Part shown: positions 15,743-25,229 of the stretch, in pieces
How positions within the stretch are numbered: the first letter of the stretch is position 1
Layout: each line of letters starts with the position of its first letter
NCBI GenBank assembly: GCA_030697165.1
Contig: JAUYQQ010000009.1
Location: 62,001 to 126,000, forward strand
Length of the DNA: 64,000 bases
Direction: 5' to 3'
From: Acidobacteriota bacterium
GTDB lineage: Bacteria; Acidobacteriota; Vicinamibacteria; Vicinamibacterales; UBA2999
Notes under the pieces: generated by a model
The model's input: only the letters and a program-made list of their open reading frames with translations
What the model was told of the DNA's origin: nothing
The model's database searches: none
Made by a program: the position numbers and the translations under genes

Positions 15743-16384
15743 GTGAAGCTGAAGACGGCCGTGGCGGCGTTGCTCTTGCTGGCGACCCCTGCGTCGCCGC
15801 AAAGTCCAAGCCACGGCCGGCTGTTTCCGCCCTCTGATCTCGGCCTGCTCGAGGCGCCCGACCGCGACCTCTGGCAGCGGCCGGATCAGATCATGGACGC
15901 CATGGGCATTGCCGAGGCCTCAGTGGTGGCCGACATTGGCGCCGGCAGCGGCTGGTTCACCATCCGGCTCGCCCGCCGCGTGGGTCCGCAGGGCCTGGTT
16001 TACGCCGAAGACGTCCAGACCGAGATGATCAACGCCATTACCCGCCGGGTGCAGCGTGAGGGACTGACCAATGTCCGCGCGGTGCACGGGCAGAACAGCG
16101 ATCCGCGCCTGCGGGCCGGGGCCATGGATGCGATCCTGATCGTCGACGCCTATCACGAGGTGGAAGACCGCGTGACCATGCTCGCCAACCTGGCGCGCGC
16201 GCTCAAGCCGAACGGGCGAATCGGCGTCATCGACTTCAGGCTGGATGGGACGGGGCCGGGACCGTCACCCGAGGAGCGCGTGAGCCCGGACGTGGTCGTG
16301 AAAGACGCGGCCAAGGCGGGGCTCCGGCTGGTGCGCCAGGAGCCCTTCCTGCCGTATCAGTACTTCCTGATCTTCGGGAAGTAA
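15743..16384 (+). CDS. exported class I SAM-dependent methyltransferase
   Basis: About 213 residues. A signal peptide (LKTAVAALLLLATPASPQS) precedes a Rossmann methyltransferase domain with motif I VADIGAGSGWFTIRLA and the acidic post-I YAEDVQ, then ILIVDAYHEV. The GTG at 15743 is chosen because the frame upstream is the fold-back repeat. Exported methyltransferases of this kind recur in this phylum; the acceptor is unknown, and SAM supply outside the cytoplasm is a puzzle. A non-cleaved anchor with the domain inside the cell is an alternative. Confidence 0.8.
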   Translation: MKLKTAVAALLLLATPASPQSPSHGRLFPPSDLGLLEAPDRDLWQRPDQIMDAMGIAEASVVADIGAGSGWFTIRLARRVGPQGLVYAEDVQTEMINAITRRVQREGLTNVRAVHGQNSDPRLRAGAMDAILIVDAYHEVEDRVTMLANLARALKPNGRIGVIDFRLDGTGPGPSPEERVSPDVVVKDAAKAGLRLVRQEPFLPYQYFLIFGK

Positions 16385-16996
16385 CTAGCGGGCGCCGAGG
16401 AACTTCCAGGCGCTCGGCAGCACCAGTCCCGCCGCGACCATCTTGATCACGTCGACGATCACGAACGGGTAGAGGCCGATCGCCAGTGCCGCAGTCATGC
16501 CGATGCCGTTCGCCAGCCACAACACGCCACCGGCGAAGATCACCGACAGGCCGGCGGCCATGGCCAGGATCGACGACAGGTAACGACGGTCAAGGCCGCG
16601 CTCGGCCAGCAACCCGGTGAGAAACGCCGCGGCCGGATAGGCCATCAGGTACCCGCCGGTCGGGCCCAAGAGCCGCAGGAAGCCCTGCGGCAGCTCAGGC
16701 GAGAACGCAAACACCGGCAGGCCGGCAAGGCCAAGCGTGAGATAAAGGATCTGGCTGAGGGCGCCGAGACGGGACCCGAGGACCGCCGCGCCGATGAGCA
16801 CGACCATCGGCTGGATGGTAAACGGCACGGGCGTGAACGGCAGCGGAAAGCTGAGCTGCGCCGCCGCCGCCGTCAGCACCGCCACGAAGGCAACCGAGAG
16901 CACCTGCACGCCGGTCCACACGCTGGCGGAGCCCGCGCGCATGCTGACCTGATCGAGAATTGTGGATGCGTGCGAAACCTGGGGACGTGATGTCAT
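16385..16996 (-). CDS. bioY: BioY biotin transporter (ECF S component)
   Basis: A 203-residue membrane protein with about six hydrophobic segments. The family stretches [23 protein letters not shown] and [17 protein letters not shown] are clear. BioY binds biotin in the membrane and works alone or with a shared ECF energising module, which is not encoded nearby. The ATG at 16996 abuts the convergent methyltransferase stop at the other end and diverges from thiD with only 16 bp between the start codons, so their promoters must overlap the opposite coding sequence. Confidence 0.92.
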   Translation of the reverse strand: MTSRPQVSHASTILDQVSMRAGSASVWTGVQVLSVAFVAVLTAAAAQLSFPLPFTPVPFTIQPMVVLIGAAVLGSRLGALSQILYLTLGLAGLPVFAFSPELPQGFLRLLGPTGGYLMAYPAAAFLTGLLAERGLDRRYLSSILAMAAGLSVIFAGGVLWLANGIGMTAALAIGLYPFVIVDVIKMVAAGLVLPSAWKFLGAR

Positions 16997-17012
16997 GACA
17001 CGGAATTCTACT

Positions 17013-17798
17013 ATGCCCGCCGCCCTGACCATCGCCGGGTCCGATTCTGGCGGCGGTGCCGGCATCCAGGCCGATTTGAAGACATTTGCCGCCCACGGCG
17101 TCTATGGCACCTCGGCGATTACGGCGCTGACGGCGCAAAACACGCTGGGCGTCACCGGCATCCACGTCGTGCCGGACGACTTCGTGACCGCGCAAATCGA
17201 GGCGGTGGCGGGCGACATCGGGTGCCAGGCGGTCAAGACCGGCATGCTGGCGACGTCCCAGATCGTGGAGGCGGTGGCCGCGGCCGTCGAGTCATTCGAC
17301 TTGCCCAACCTGGTGGTCGACCCGGTGATGGTGGCCAAGAGTGGGGATCACCTGCTCGATGAGGAAGCGGTGCACGCCGTGCGCTGGACGCTGCTGCGCC
17401 TCGCCCGCGTGGTGACCCCCAATATTCCCGAGGCCGAAGTCCTGGCGAAGATGCCGATCCGGTCGGTCGCCGACATGCGCGAAGCGGCGCGCCGCATCGC
17501 CACGCTCAAGCCGGCGGCGGTCGTGATCAAGGGCGGGCACCTCGCCGGACCCGAAATCGTCGATGTGCTGCTCGAGCGCGGCGAGTTCCACGAGTTTGTC
17601 GGCCCCCGCATCGAGGGTCGGAACACGCACGGCACCGGGTGCACGTTCGCGGCGGCGATTGCCGCGCACCTGGCGAAGGGTGCGAACCTGGTCGACGCCG
17701 TGCGCGAGGCCAAGGCATATGTCGCCGGCGCCATGCATCCGGGCGTTCCCCTGGGGGGCGGCCACCGGCCGCTCAATCACTTCTGGAAGCTATACTGA
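17013..17798 (+). CDS. thiD: hydroxymethylpyrimidine/phosphomethylpyrimidine kinase
   Basis: A 261-residue ribokinase-fold protein. [20 protein letters not shown] at the start and the anion-hole motif [18 protein letters not shown] near the C-terminus identify ThiD, which phosphorylates HMP and HMP-P in thiamine synthesis. The start at 17013 matches the family; an ATG at 16995 would overlap the bioY start. It leads a likely operon with moaE and moaD. Confidence 0.92.
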   Translation: MPAALTIAGSDSGGGAGIQADLKTFAAHGVYGTSAITALTAQNTLGVTGIHVVPDDFVTAQIEAVAGDIGCQAVKTGMLATSQIVEAVAAAVESFDLPNLVVDPVMVAKSGDHLLDEEAVHAVRWTLLRLARVVTPNIPEAEVLAKMPIRSVADMREAARRIATLKPAAVVIKGGHLAGPEIVDVLLERGEFHEFVGPRIEGRNTHGTGCTFAAAIAAHLAKGANLVDAVREAKAYVAGAMHPGVPLGGGHRPLNHFWKLY

Positions 17799-17807
17799 AG
17801 GGCTGAC

Positions 17808-18281
17808 ATGGTCCCGCTGACCGCCATCACCACGGCGCCGCTCGACACCGACGCCCTCGTGCGCGCCCTCGACACGTCGGGCATTGGCGCGGTGGTGACG
17901 TTCATCGGGCTGGTGCGCGATCACAACCTGGGGCGGCGCGTCCTGCATCTCGAGTACGAAGCGTACGAGGCGTTGGCGCGGCGCGGCCTGGACCTGATCG
18001 TGACGGAAGCGGCAGCCCAGTGGCCGGCGGTGCGGCTGGCCATTCATCACCGCACGGGCCGAATGGAAATCGGCGAAGCCAGCGTCGCGATCGCCGCTGC
18101 CTCGCCGCATCGCGCTGATGCGTTTGCGGCATCGCGCTACGCGATCGAACGGATCAAGCAGATCGTGCCGATCTGGAAGCACGAATACTTCGAGGGTGGC
18201 GACGTGTGGATTGAGGGCGCCACGGCCGATCCCGACAACACCGAGGCGCGCACCCAGGCGCTGAAGATCGCATGCGCGTAA
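17808..18281 (+). CDS. moaE: molybdopterin synthase catalytic subunit
   Basis: A 157-residue MoaE. Recognisable parts are VTFIGLVRDHN, LEYEAYEALA, IHHRTGRMEIGEASVAIA, HRADAFAASRYAIERIK and the catalytic PIWKHEYF lysine segment. It transfers sulfur from the MoaD thiocarboxylate to precursor Z. It overlaps moaD by 10 bp. Confidence 0.95.
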   Translation: MVPLTAITTAPLDTDALVRALDTSGIGAVVTFIGLVRDHNLGRRVLHLEYEAYEALARRGLDLIVTEAAAQWPAVRLAIHHRTGRMEIGEASVAIAAASPHRADAFAASRYAIERIKQIVPIWKHEYFEGGDVWIEGATADPDNTEARTQALKIACA

Positions 18282-18517
18282 CGATCCGGCTGTTTGCCCG
18301 TCTGCGCGACATCGCCGGCACTGGCGAGCTGGCGCGCGAAGCCCCGAGCGGCGCCACGGTCGGCGCCCTGTGGGCGGGCCTGGTGGCCGAGTACCCCGAG
18401 CTGTCGCCGTACGGGAAATCGATCTCGTGCGCGGTCAACGCGGATTATTCGAAGTTTTCCGCGACGATCAACGACGGCGACGAGGTCGCGTTTCTGCCGC
18501 CGGTCTCCGGCGGATGA
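18272..18517 (+). CDS. moaD: molybdopterin synthase sulfur carrier subunit
   Basis: An 81-residue beta-grasp protein ending in the obligatory Gly-Gly (FLPPVSGG), which is adenylated and turned into a thiocarboxylate. The start MRVTIRLFARLRDIAG is typical. Overlap with moaE ensures stoichiometric synthesis. Confidence 0.94.
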   Translation: MRVTIRLFARLRDIAGTGELAREAPSGATVGALWAGLVAEYPELSPYGKSISCAVNADYSKFSATINDGDEVAFLPPVSGG

Positions 18518-18570
18518 TCGGTAGCCAGATGCCAGTATCCAGATGCCAGGGCATGAACCTCGGTACTTCT

Positions 18571-18626
18571 GGCTACTGACTACTGGCTACTGGCTACTGG
18601 CTACTGGCTACTGGCTACTGGCTACC
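18571..18626 (+). repeat. tandem 7-mer array directly upstream of prfA
   Basis: Eight units of GGCTACT (second unit GACTACT, last GGCTACC) end one base before the GAAAGGA ribosome-binding site of prfA. The preceding bases 18523-18552 repeat a related word (agatgccag). A 7-bp unit can change copy number by slippage. Confidence 0.88.
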
Positions 18627-18640
18627 GAAAGGATTGTGTT

Positions 18641-19717
18641 TTGTTCGACAAGCTCGAAACCGTTGAGGGCAAGTACGAGGAGCTGATGGCGTCGCTTGGC
18701 ACGACCGCCGTGCAGAGCGATGCCAACGAATTCCGCAAGCAGTCAAAAGCGCTCGCGGAGATCGAGGAGCTCGTCCAGAGGTACCGCGACTACAAGGCGG
18801 TGTCGCAGGAGATCGCCGGCACCGAAGAGATGATCAAGGGCGGCGACCCCGAGATGCGCGACCTCGCCCTCGAAGAGCTGAACGACCTCAACGTCCGCAA
18901 GGAACGGCTGTCGGACCAGATCAAGATCCTGCTGGTCCCCAAGGACCCCAACGACGATCGCAACGTGATGGTGGAGATACGTGCCGGCACCGGCGGCGAG
19001 GAAGCGGCGCTGTTCGCCAGCGAGTTGTACCGTGCCTACGTTCGTTACGCCGAGCGTCAGCGCTGGAAAGTCGAGCTGATGTCGCTGAGCGAAGCCGACA
19101 AGGGCGGCGTCAAGGACGTGGTCGTCGCCATCGAGGGCAAGGGCGCTTACAGCAAGCTGAAGTACGAAAGCGGCGTGCACCGCGTGCAGCGCGTGCCGGC
19201 CACCGAAGCCAGCGGCCGCATTCATACCTCGGCGGCCACCGTCGCGGTGCTGCCGGAAGCCGACGAAGTCGACATCGTGATCCAGGAGAAGGACCTCCGC
19301 ATCGACACGTTCTGCTCGAGCGGTCCTGGCGGCCAGAGCGTCAACACCACCTACTCGGCCGTGCGCATCACCCACATCCCCACCGGCACGGTGGTCTCGC
19401 AGCAGGACGAGAAATCGCAGGTGAAAAACCGCGCCAAGGCCATGAAGGTGCTGCGCAGCCGTCTCTACGACGCGGAAATGCAGAAACAGCACGATGCGAT
19501 TGCCAAGGACCGCAAGAGCCAGGTCGGCACCGGCGACCGCTCCGAAAAGGTGCGCACCTACAACTTCCCGCAGAGCCGCGTCACCGATCACCGGATCAAC
19601 TTCACCTCCCATCAATTGCACGACGTCATGGACGGCTATCTCGACGAACTGATCGACGCCCTCAGCACCTTCTACACCGCCGAGAAACTGCGCGAAGTCA
19701 CCCAGTCGGGGCAGTGA
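18641..19717 (+). CDS. prfA: peptide chain release factor 1
   Basis: A 358-residue class I release factor. The GGQ motif ([12 protein letters not shown], residues 230-232) triggers peptide hydrolysis; the PAT tripeptide at ~186-188 reads UAG/UAA and separates it from RF2. The TTG start is supported by the AAAGGA site 8 bp upstream and by the family N-terminus ([15 protein letters not shown]). prmC follows with overlapping stop and start. Confidence 0.96.
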   Translation: MFDKLETVEGKYEELMASLGTTAVQSDANEFRKQSKALAEIEELVQRYRDYKAVSQEIAGTEEMIKGGDPEMRDLALEELNDLNVRKERLSDQIKILLVPKDPNDDRNVMVEIRAGTGGEEAALFASELYRAYVRYAERQRWKVELMSLSEADKGGVKDVVVAIEGKGAYSKLKYESGVHRVQRVPATEASGRIHTSAATVAVLPEADEVDIVIQEKDLRIDTFCSSGPGGQSVNTTYSAVRITHIPTGTVVSQQDEKSQVKNRAKAMKVLRSRLYDAEMQKQHDAIAKDRKSQVGTGDRSEKVRTYNFPQSRVTDHRINFTSHQLHDVMDGYLDELIDALSTFYTAEKLREVTQSGQ

Positions 19718-20559
19718 CGCTCAGACAACACCTCACCGCGGCGAAAGGCCTCCTGGTGGCGGCCGGCATCGAGCCGGCCGAGGCCGCACGAGACGCGCTG
19801 TTCCTGGCCATGCACACGCTCGGTTGGGATCGGGCGACGATCCACGCCCGCGACCTCGAGTCGCCTCCCGACACGTTCGCCGCCGCTTACGGCGCCGCCA
19901 TCGAGCGGCGGACGCGGCGCGAGCCGACCGCCTACATCACCGGCCACCAGGAGTTCTGGAACCGCGACTTCCTGGTGTCGCCGGCGGTGCTGATTCCTCG
20001 ACCCGAGACCGAGCTCATCATCGAGGAAGCGCTGTCGCTGGCGTTTGTCACGGTCGCCGACATCGGCACCGGCAGCGGCTGCCTGGCGGTGACGCTGGCC
20101 GCCGAGTTCCCGCGCGCGCAGGTGGTGGCCACCGACATCTCGGCGCCGGCGCTGGAGGTCGCACGCGGCAATGCACAGCGTCACGGTGTGGCCGACCGCA
20201 TCGCATTTCGCGAAACGCCGTACCTGGACGGCGTCACCGGTCCGTTCGACCTGATCGTGTCGAACCCGCCGTACGTAACCGACGCGGAGTACGCGGACCT
20301 GGCGCCCGAGGTCCACGACTTCGAACCCCGCTCGGCGCTGACCGCCGGGCCCGATGGGCTTGGCGATGTGCGCGCGATCCTGTCGTGCGCCGCGACGCGG
20401 CTCGTCCCCGGCGGAATGCTACTGATGGAGATTGGCTTCGGCCAATCAGAAATGGTACGCTCGCTGGTCCAGGCGACACCAGATCTCACGTTGGTGCGCA
20501 TCAGCCCCGACCTCCAGTCAATCCCCCGCATCGTCGTCGCCCAACGAACTGCACCTTAG
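19714..20559 (+). CDS. prmC: release factor glutamine methyltransferase
   Basis: A 281-residue enzyme that methylates the GGQ glutamine of release factors. Residues ~1-75 form the helical N-domain; motif I is [16 protein letters not shown] and the catalytic NPPY occurs in [13 protein letters not shown]. The GTG start overlaps the prfA stop (GTGA). The stop codon lies in the first unit of a 9-bp tandem repeat. Confidence 0.95.
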   Translation: MTLRQHLTAAKGLLVAAGIEPAEAARDALFLAMHTLGWDRATIHARDLESPPDTFAAAYGAAIERRTRREPTAYITGHQEFWNRDFLVSPAVLIPRPETELIIEEALSLAFVTVADIGTGSGCLAVTLAAEFPRAQVVATDISAPALEVARGNAQRHGVADRIAFRETPYLDGVTGPFDLIVSNPPYVTDAEYADLAPEVHDFEPRSALTAGPDGLGDVRAILSCAATRLVPGGMLLMEIGFGQSEMVRSLVQATPDLTLVRISPDLQSIPRIVVAQRTAP

Positions 20560-20595
20560 GCACCTTAGGCACCCTAGGCACCCTAGGCCCCCTAT
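20551..20595 (+). repeat. tandem 9-mer at the prmC 3' end
   Basis: Five units of GCACCTTAG/GCACCCTAG (last unit GCCCCCTAT). The first unit supplies the prmC stop codon, and TAG recurs in phase in units 2-4. Confidence 0.85.
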
Positions 20596-20610
20596 GGCAC
20601 CATATCCCCC

Positions 20611-20952
20611 ATGAGCTGCTTGTTCTGCAAGATCATCGCGGGCGACATTCCCGCGTCGAAAGTCTACGAAGACGATCAGTTGATCGCCTTCAATGACATC
20701 AATCCGCAAGCGCCGACCCACGTGCTGATCGTGCCGAAGCGCCACATCCCGACACTGAACGACCTGGCGGCCGCAGACGATGGGCTGGTGGGGACGATGG
20801 TGCGACGAGCGGCCGCGATTGCGAAGGAGAAAGGGTTCGACGGTCCTGGCTATCGAACCGTCTTCAACTGCAACGCCCAGGCCGGCCAGACGGTGTTCCA
20901 CATCCACCTGCACCTGCTCGGCGGACGCACCCTGGCCTGGCCGCCCGGCTAG
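20611..20952 (+). CDS. HIT-family nucleotide hydrolase
   Basis: A 113-residue histidine-triad protein. CLFCKIIAGDIPASKVYEDD opens the domain and QTVFHIHLHLLGG is the H-x-H-x-H catalytic triad. HIT proteins hydrolyse AMP-linked substrates such as adenosine 5'-phosphoramidate. The C-terminus (RTLAWPPG) is normal. Confidence 0.94.
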   Translation: MSCLFCKIIAGDIPASKVYEDDQLIAFNDINPQAPTHVLIVPKRHIPTLNDLAAADDGLVGTMVRRAAAIAKEKGFDGPGYRTVFNCNAQAGQTVFHIHLHLLGGRTLAWPPG

Positions 20953-21782
20953 TCTTTTCTCGCCAGCAGATAGCGGCCGAAGCCGGCCTCTCGCTGGAGC
21001 ACGAAGTCCACCGCGCGGTACCCCCTGGCGAAGTACTCCTGGAACATCTGCCGTACGTGCAACCGCCACTGCAGCGCCCGTTCGGGCGCTTGCTGCTGCA
21101 TTTGCGTGAAGCCGGTGGGGATCTCGATCCACAGGCGCCGTTCGGCCACCGTCAAGTCGATGCTCTTGACCTCGCGCCAGCCGTCGTCCAGGGCCGTGAC
21201 GTTCACCACCGGGGCCATCCCTACTTCATGAGACACGGCGCGCAGCCCCGGGGTTTGTTCCAGCCGGCGAGCAACGTGGGGCTCGCCGATTCGCCAACTG
21301 ACAATCAGGCGATCGGTCGGCGTGCCGCGGTGCAGGGCGCTGGTGGACTCGCCGTAGAAATTCTCGGCATACTCCTCCACCACGCCGCCCAGCTTGGCGA
21401 AGTTGAAGTGCGCGTTCATCGCCTGCATGGGGTCGAACGTCCACTCGATGAGCTCGTAGCCTTGCGCCAGCGCCCGCGCGCGCTGCTCGAGCTTCAACTG
21501 GAATCCGAGGCCGCCGCGGTACTCGGGCAGCACGCCGGCCATGTGCGACCACATCATCGGCCGGCCGTCCTTCATGCCGACCACGGCATAGGCAAAGCCA
21601 ACCATGTGGTCACGATCGAAGGCGCCGATCAAGGTGGCGCCGCGCTTGACGGTGAAGATGAAGACCGGGACGGTGACGATGTCGCCGAGGTCGGTGTAGC
21701 CCCAGATGGCCTGCTCGAGGGCGACCACCTGCCGGAACTCGTCGATGGTGGTGAGGTGCCGAATACGAATGTCAGTCGTCAC
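20949..21782 (-). CDS. GNAT-family acetyltransferase
   Basis: A 277-residue protein. The acetyl-CoA loop is visible as GVLPEYRGGLGFQLK, preceded by VGFAYAVVGMKDG and followed by IEWTFDPMQAMNAHFNF. This layout matches the predicted GNAT group COG3375, larger than usual because of a C-terminal extension of ~120 residues. The substrate is not known. It overlaps the HAD gene by 4 bp and the convergent HIT gene by 4 bp. Confidence 0.82.
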   Translation of the reverse strand: MTTDIRIRHLTTIDEFRQVVALEQAIWGYTDLGDIVTVPVFIFTVKRGATLIGAFDRDHMVGFAYAVVGMKDGRPMMWSHMAGVLPEYRGGLGFQLKLEQRARALAQGYELIEWTFDPMQAMNAHFNFAKLGGVVEEYAENFYGESTSALHRGTPTDRLIVSWRIGEPHVARRLEQTPGLRAVSHEVGMAPVVNVTALDDGWREVKSIDLTVAERRLWIEIPTGFTQMQQQAPERALQWRLHVRQMFQEYFARGYRAVDFVLQREAGFGRYLLARKD

Positions 21783-22462
21783 AGAACGTCCGTCAGTTGT
21801 AAAAGCGTTTGTATCACCGCGACATTTGGCGGCAACCCCGCCGGCACCTCGCCGGATCGGCGCAGCAGCACGGCCTGCATGCCGGCCTTGAGCGCGCCCT
21901 CGACATCGTGCTTCAAGCTGTCGCCGACCATCATGGATTCGCCCGCCGACACGCCCGCGCGCTCCAGCGCCGCATCGAAGATGCTGCGGTGCGGCTTCAT
22001 GTAGCCGTGAGCAGACGACGAGACCGAGACGTGGATGAGCCCGTTCAGCGAGAAATGTTCGCGGAACGCGTCGAGGCAGCGGTGTGAATTCGAGATCACC
22101 CCCACCTTCAGGCCACGCTCCTGTAACCCCTTCAGCACCGGCGCCGCATCGTCATACATCTCGAAGTGGTGGTTCACGGCCCACTGCTCGTAAATTTGTC
22201 GCGCCACCTCCACCACCTTCGGCCCGCGGCCGCCCATGTGCTCGATGATCGAGGCGGTGTAGTGGATGAACAGATCGTGGTTGTAGATCTGCTCTTCGAC
22301 CTCGTCCAGGATGAACGACGAGGCGGCGGTCGCCTGATCGAAACGCGCGGGATCGACCTCGATGCCGCCGGTGGCGCAGGCCTGCCGGTAGCCCTCGGCC
22401 TGGAATGTCGGACCGGGATAGATCAGCGTGAAGTCGACGTCAAAGAAGACAGCGCGGATCAT
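21779..22462 (-). CDS. HAD-superfamily hydrolase
   Basis: A 227-residue protein. Motif I FFDVDFTLIYPG carries the D-x-D pair (with F where G is usual), motif II VGVISNSHRC and motif IV MMVGDSLKHDVEGALKAG. A C1-type helical cap lies between. Probably a phosphatase for a small metabolite. It is translationally coupled to the downstream GNAT gene. Confidence 0.87.
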   Translation of the reverse strand: MIRAVFFDVDFTLIYPGPTFQAEGYRQACATGGIEVDPARFDQATAASSFILDEVEEQIYNHDLFIHYTASIIEHMGGRGPKVVEVARQIYEQWAVNHHFEMYDDAAPVLKGLQERGLKVGVISNSHRCLDAFREHFSLNGLIHVSVSSSAHGYMKPHRSIFDAALERAGVSAGESMMVGDSLKHDVEGALKAGMQAVLLRRSGEVPAGLPPNVAVIQTLLQLTDVL

Positions 22463-22487
22463 TTCTTAACCACGAAGGACACGATGG

Positions 22488-23855
22488 TCACGAAGTCTTC
22501 TTGATGGATTGGTCTTCGTGATCTTCGCGTGCTTCGTGGTTCCATGGCCCTGCGACGGCGATCGTGGCGCGCGCCGGATCGAGCAACTGGCGCGCGGCGT
22601 CGCTCGCGGCCTCGAGCGTGACCGCCTGCACCAGGCCGGGCACGCGCTCGTCGTAATCCAGGCCCAGGTCGAAGAAATCGGCGTTCAGCAGAAACGACGC
22701 GATCGCCGCGTTGGTCTCGAGCTGCCGCGGCAACGAACCCACCAGGTAGCTCTTCGATTCGTCGATCTCCTGCGCGGTAAAGCCGGACTGCACGACCGCG
22801 GCGAGTTCCGCATCGATCGACCGAATGGCGCGCTCGACGTTGTCGGCCGACACGCCGGCGCGAATCGTGAACGGGCCCGCACCGAGGCTCGCCTCGAGCG
22901 AGCTGAACACGTAGTACGCCATCCCCTGCCGCTCGCGAATGCTGTCGCCCAACCGGCCGCCGATGGCGTACTGGCCAAGCGCGTTGTTCATCACCGAATA
23001 CGTGATGTAGTCGGGGTGCGAGCGACGAATGCCGACAAACCCGTACGCCAGGTCGGCCTGCGCCTTGTTCATCATCGGCACCGTCACCAATCGGCGCTCG
23101 GTCGGCGCCACGGCATCGGGCACAAGCCGTCCGTCGGGCACGACCACGTCGGTCGGCAGCCCTTGTCCCGCCGGCTTGTCCGCCGTAGCCTGGGCGGAGG
23201 TGGAAGCCTTGGCGGAGGCGGACCAGTCGCCAAACGCCTTGGCGATGGCGGCGGTCGCCGCGTCCTCGGCCACGTCGCCCACCACGACCACGGTGATGGC
23301 CGGCGGTTGAAAGCCCTTCTGGTAGAACCGCACCAGGTCCTGCCGGCGAATTCCCTCCACGCTGGTGACGCTGCCGCGCACCTTGCGGCTGTATGGATGC
23401 GACCCGTAGAGCGCACGCGCGAAAGCATCGACGGCCATCGGCGCCGGATCATCCTCAGCCTGGCGGATCGCGGTGATCAGGTCCGCGCGCCGCGTGTTCA
23501 CTTCGTCGTCCGGAAACGCCGGATGGCGGGCAATGTCGGCGGCCAGGGTCAGCACGGCACCGAAATCATCCGACAGGCAGGTGGCGCTGATGGCCATCTG
23601 GTGGCGGCCGGTCACGACCGACAGGGAGGCGCCGCGGCCATCGAGGTCGTCGGCAATGACCTCGGCCGGCCGCGTCACGGTCCCCCGGTCGAGGACGCGG
23701 GCGCACAGCGCCGCCACGCCTTCGCGGTCGGGCGGGTCGGCATAGGCGCCGGCGCGCACGCCGACCACCAGGCTGACGGCAGGCGTGGTGTGGTTCGCCT
23801 TCGCGATCACCGTGACGCCGTTATCGAGAACGGTCCGCTTGGGATTGAGCGCCAT
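22488..23855 (-). CDS. M16-family peptidase homologue without zinc motif
   Basis: A 455-residue M16-fold protein. The position of the inverted zinc motif HxxEH reads VAALCARVL, so it should be inactive and act as the partner subunit, as in mitochondrial processing peptidase and other M16 heterodimers. Two halves of the fold can be followed (VSLVVGVRAGAY; MNKAQADLAYGFVG). Residues ~213-230 (SAKASTSAQATADKPAG) are coded by a repeat. The C-terminal tail (NHEAREDHED) also looks repeat-derived. Start and previous stop share one base (TAATG). Confidence 0.87.
   Translation of the reverse strand: MALNPKRTVLDNGVTVIAKANHTTPAVSLVVGVRAGAYADPPDREGVAALCARVLDRGTVTRPAEVIADDLDGRGASLSVVTGRHQMAISATCLSDDFGAVLTLAADIARHPAFPDDEVNTRRADLITAIRQAEDDPAPMAVDAFARALYGSHPYSRKVRGSVTSVEGIRRQDLVRFYQKGFQPPAITVVVVGDVAEDAATAAIAKAFGDWSASAKASTSAQATADKPAGQGLPTDVVVPDGRLVPDAVAPTERRLVTVPMMNKAQADLAYGFVGIRRSHPDYITYSVMNNALGQYAIGGRLGDSIRERQGMAYYVFSSLEASLGAGPFTIRAGVSADNVERAIRSIDAELAAVVQSGFTAQEIDESKSYLVGSLPRQLETNAAIASFLLNADFFDLGLDYDERVPGLVQAVTLEAASDAARQLLDPARATIAVAGPWNHEAREDHEDQSIKKTS
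23175..23223. repeat. dispersed repeat inside the M16 homologue
   Basis: The sequence with words cttgtccgccgtagcc, ggcggaggtggaagcc and ttggcggaggcgga encodes SAKASTSAQATADK in the minus-strand gene. The low-complexity Ala/Ser/Thr/Lys peptide falls between the two halves of the fold. Confidence 0.65.
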
Positions 23856-25138
23856 TACTCGACCACCGGCTCGAACCAGCCAATGGTGCGGTTGGCGGGC
23901 GTCAGGTACTTCACCGCCGCGGCATGCACGGCCTCAGGGGTGACGGCGTCGAGCCGGGCGCGCAGGTCGCGATAGTACTGCCACGCGCCAATCGTCTCGA
24001 AGTAACCCAGTTGATGGGCGATGTCGGTCACGCTGTCGGTGTCGTAGACGAACCGCGCGCGCAATTGCGCGTTGACCTTGGTGAACTCCGCGTCCGTGAT
24101 GCCGTCGTGCAGCAGGCGAGCCACCTCCGTCAGCACCGTCTCTTCGATCGCGGCGAGCGGCTTGCCCTCGGCGACACTGACGCTCAGGGAATACAAGTAC
24201 GGATGCTCGGTCGGCATCAGGGCGCCGCTCACGCTCGAGGCCAGGCCGCCATCGACCAGCGCGCGATACAACCGGGCACTTCGCTGTGGGCGCGACACGC
24301 CGCCACCCGACCAGATGTTCAGGCCCCCGGCGCCATTCAGCACCGCGTCGGCCACCAGCAACGGGAAAAACGCGTCATCGGCGAACGCCGGGGCATGAAA
24401 CGAGGCCTTCCAGTACGCGGTGGTGCCTTCCTTGCGCAGCACCACGCGGCGTTCGGCCTGCTGTTCAGGCTCCACCTGGCGCACGCGCGCCGGACGAGCG
24501 CCTGCGGCAATGCCGCCGAAGTGCGCTTCGATCCGCTTGAGCACATCGTCCGTGTCCACGTCGCCGACCACCACGAGGGTGGCGTTCGAGGGGACGTAGT
24601 ACCGGCGGTAATGACCGTACAGATCGTCGCGCGTCATCGTCTGCAGGTCGGACAACCAGCCGATGGTCGGGTGGCGATACGGGTGCACCTTGAAGGCGGT
24701 GGCGTTGACCTCGGTGTCGAGCAGCTGCTCGGGGTCGTTCTCACCGCCTTGCAGTTCCGAGATGATGACGGTGCGCTCCGACTCGCAATCGTCCGGGTCG
24801 TAGAGACAGGCGTCCATGCGCTCGGCTTCGATGAACAGCATGCGGTCGAGCGCGTCCTTCGATGCGGTCTCCAGGTAGGTCGTCTGGTCGATCCAGGTAT
24901 AGCCGTTCCAGCTACCGCCGAACTTCTCGATGATGCCCTTCACCTGGTCCCGGGGAATGTTGCGGGTGCCCTTGAAGTTCATGTGCTCGCACCAGTGGGA
25001 CACCCCGGTGATGCCCGGCGTCTCGTCCTTCGAGCCGACCTTGTACCAGCACCAGACCGACGCCAGCGGGGCGGTATGGACCTCCTGGACGAGGACCTTC
25101 AAGCCGTTATCCAGCACCGTTTCGCGCACTCCCGACAC
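23855..25138 (-). CDS. M16-family zinc peptidase
   Basis: A 427-residue protein with the active zinc motif HWCEH (H48, E51, H52) and the distant zinc glutamate in ERTVIISE. The N-terminal [20 protein letters not shown] and the second-half [14 protein letters not shown] are typical of the family. It should form the catalytic half of a heterodimer with the following gene. The GTG start at 25138 follows GGGAGG; the frame remains open upstream but there it crosses the ileS promoter region. The family degrades peptides or processes signal sequences; location unknown since no signal peptide is seen. Confidence 0.9.
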   Translation of the reverse strand: MSGVRETVLDNGLKVLVQEVHTAPLASVWCWYKVGSKDETPGITGVSHWCEHMNFKGTRNIPRDQVKGIIEKFGGSWNGYTWIDQTTYLETASKDALDRMLFIEAERMDACLYDPDDCESERTVIISELQGGENDPEQLLDTEVNATAFKVHPYRHPTIGWLSDLQTMTRDDLYGHYRRYYVPSNATLVVVGDVDTDDVLKRIEAHFGGIAAGARPARVRQVEPEQQAERRVVLRKEGTTAYWKASFHAPAFADDAFFPLLVADAVLNGAGGLNIWSGGGVSRPQRSARLYRALVDGGLASSVSGALMPTEHPYLYSLSVSVAEGKPLAAIEETVLTEVARLLHDGITDAEFTKVNAQLRARFVYDTDSVTDIAHQLGYFETIGAWQYYRDLRARLDAVTPEAVHAAAVKYLTPANRTIGWFEPVVE

Positions 25139-25229
25139 TGATAACCTCCCGGCCAGAGTTGCCTTCCCGACAAGGAGCGCCTCCCGGCCCGGCCAAGTCG
25201 TTCCTCCACAGTACAATAGGAGGAACGAC

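Noticed and set aside
16995-17012. Alternative thiD start at 16995
   Set aside because: It overlaps the bioY start codon and adds residues not found in ThiD; the ATG at 17013 gives the standard N-terminus.
18571-18626. CRISPR array
   Set aside because: Units are only 7 bp, directly adjacent and without spacers; no cas gene is present. The same holds for the other tandem words.
24930-25229. N-terminal extension of ileS by 100 residues
   Set aside because: The extension runs through the M16 gene and has no synthetase homology; the ATG at 25230 has a perfect ribosome-binding site and the right N-terminus.
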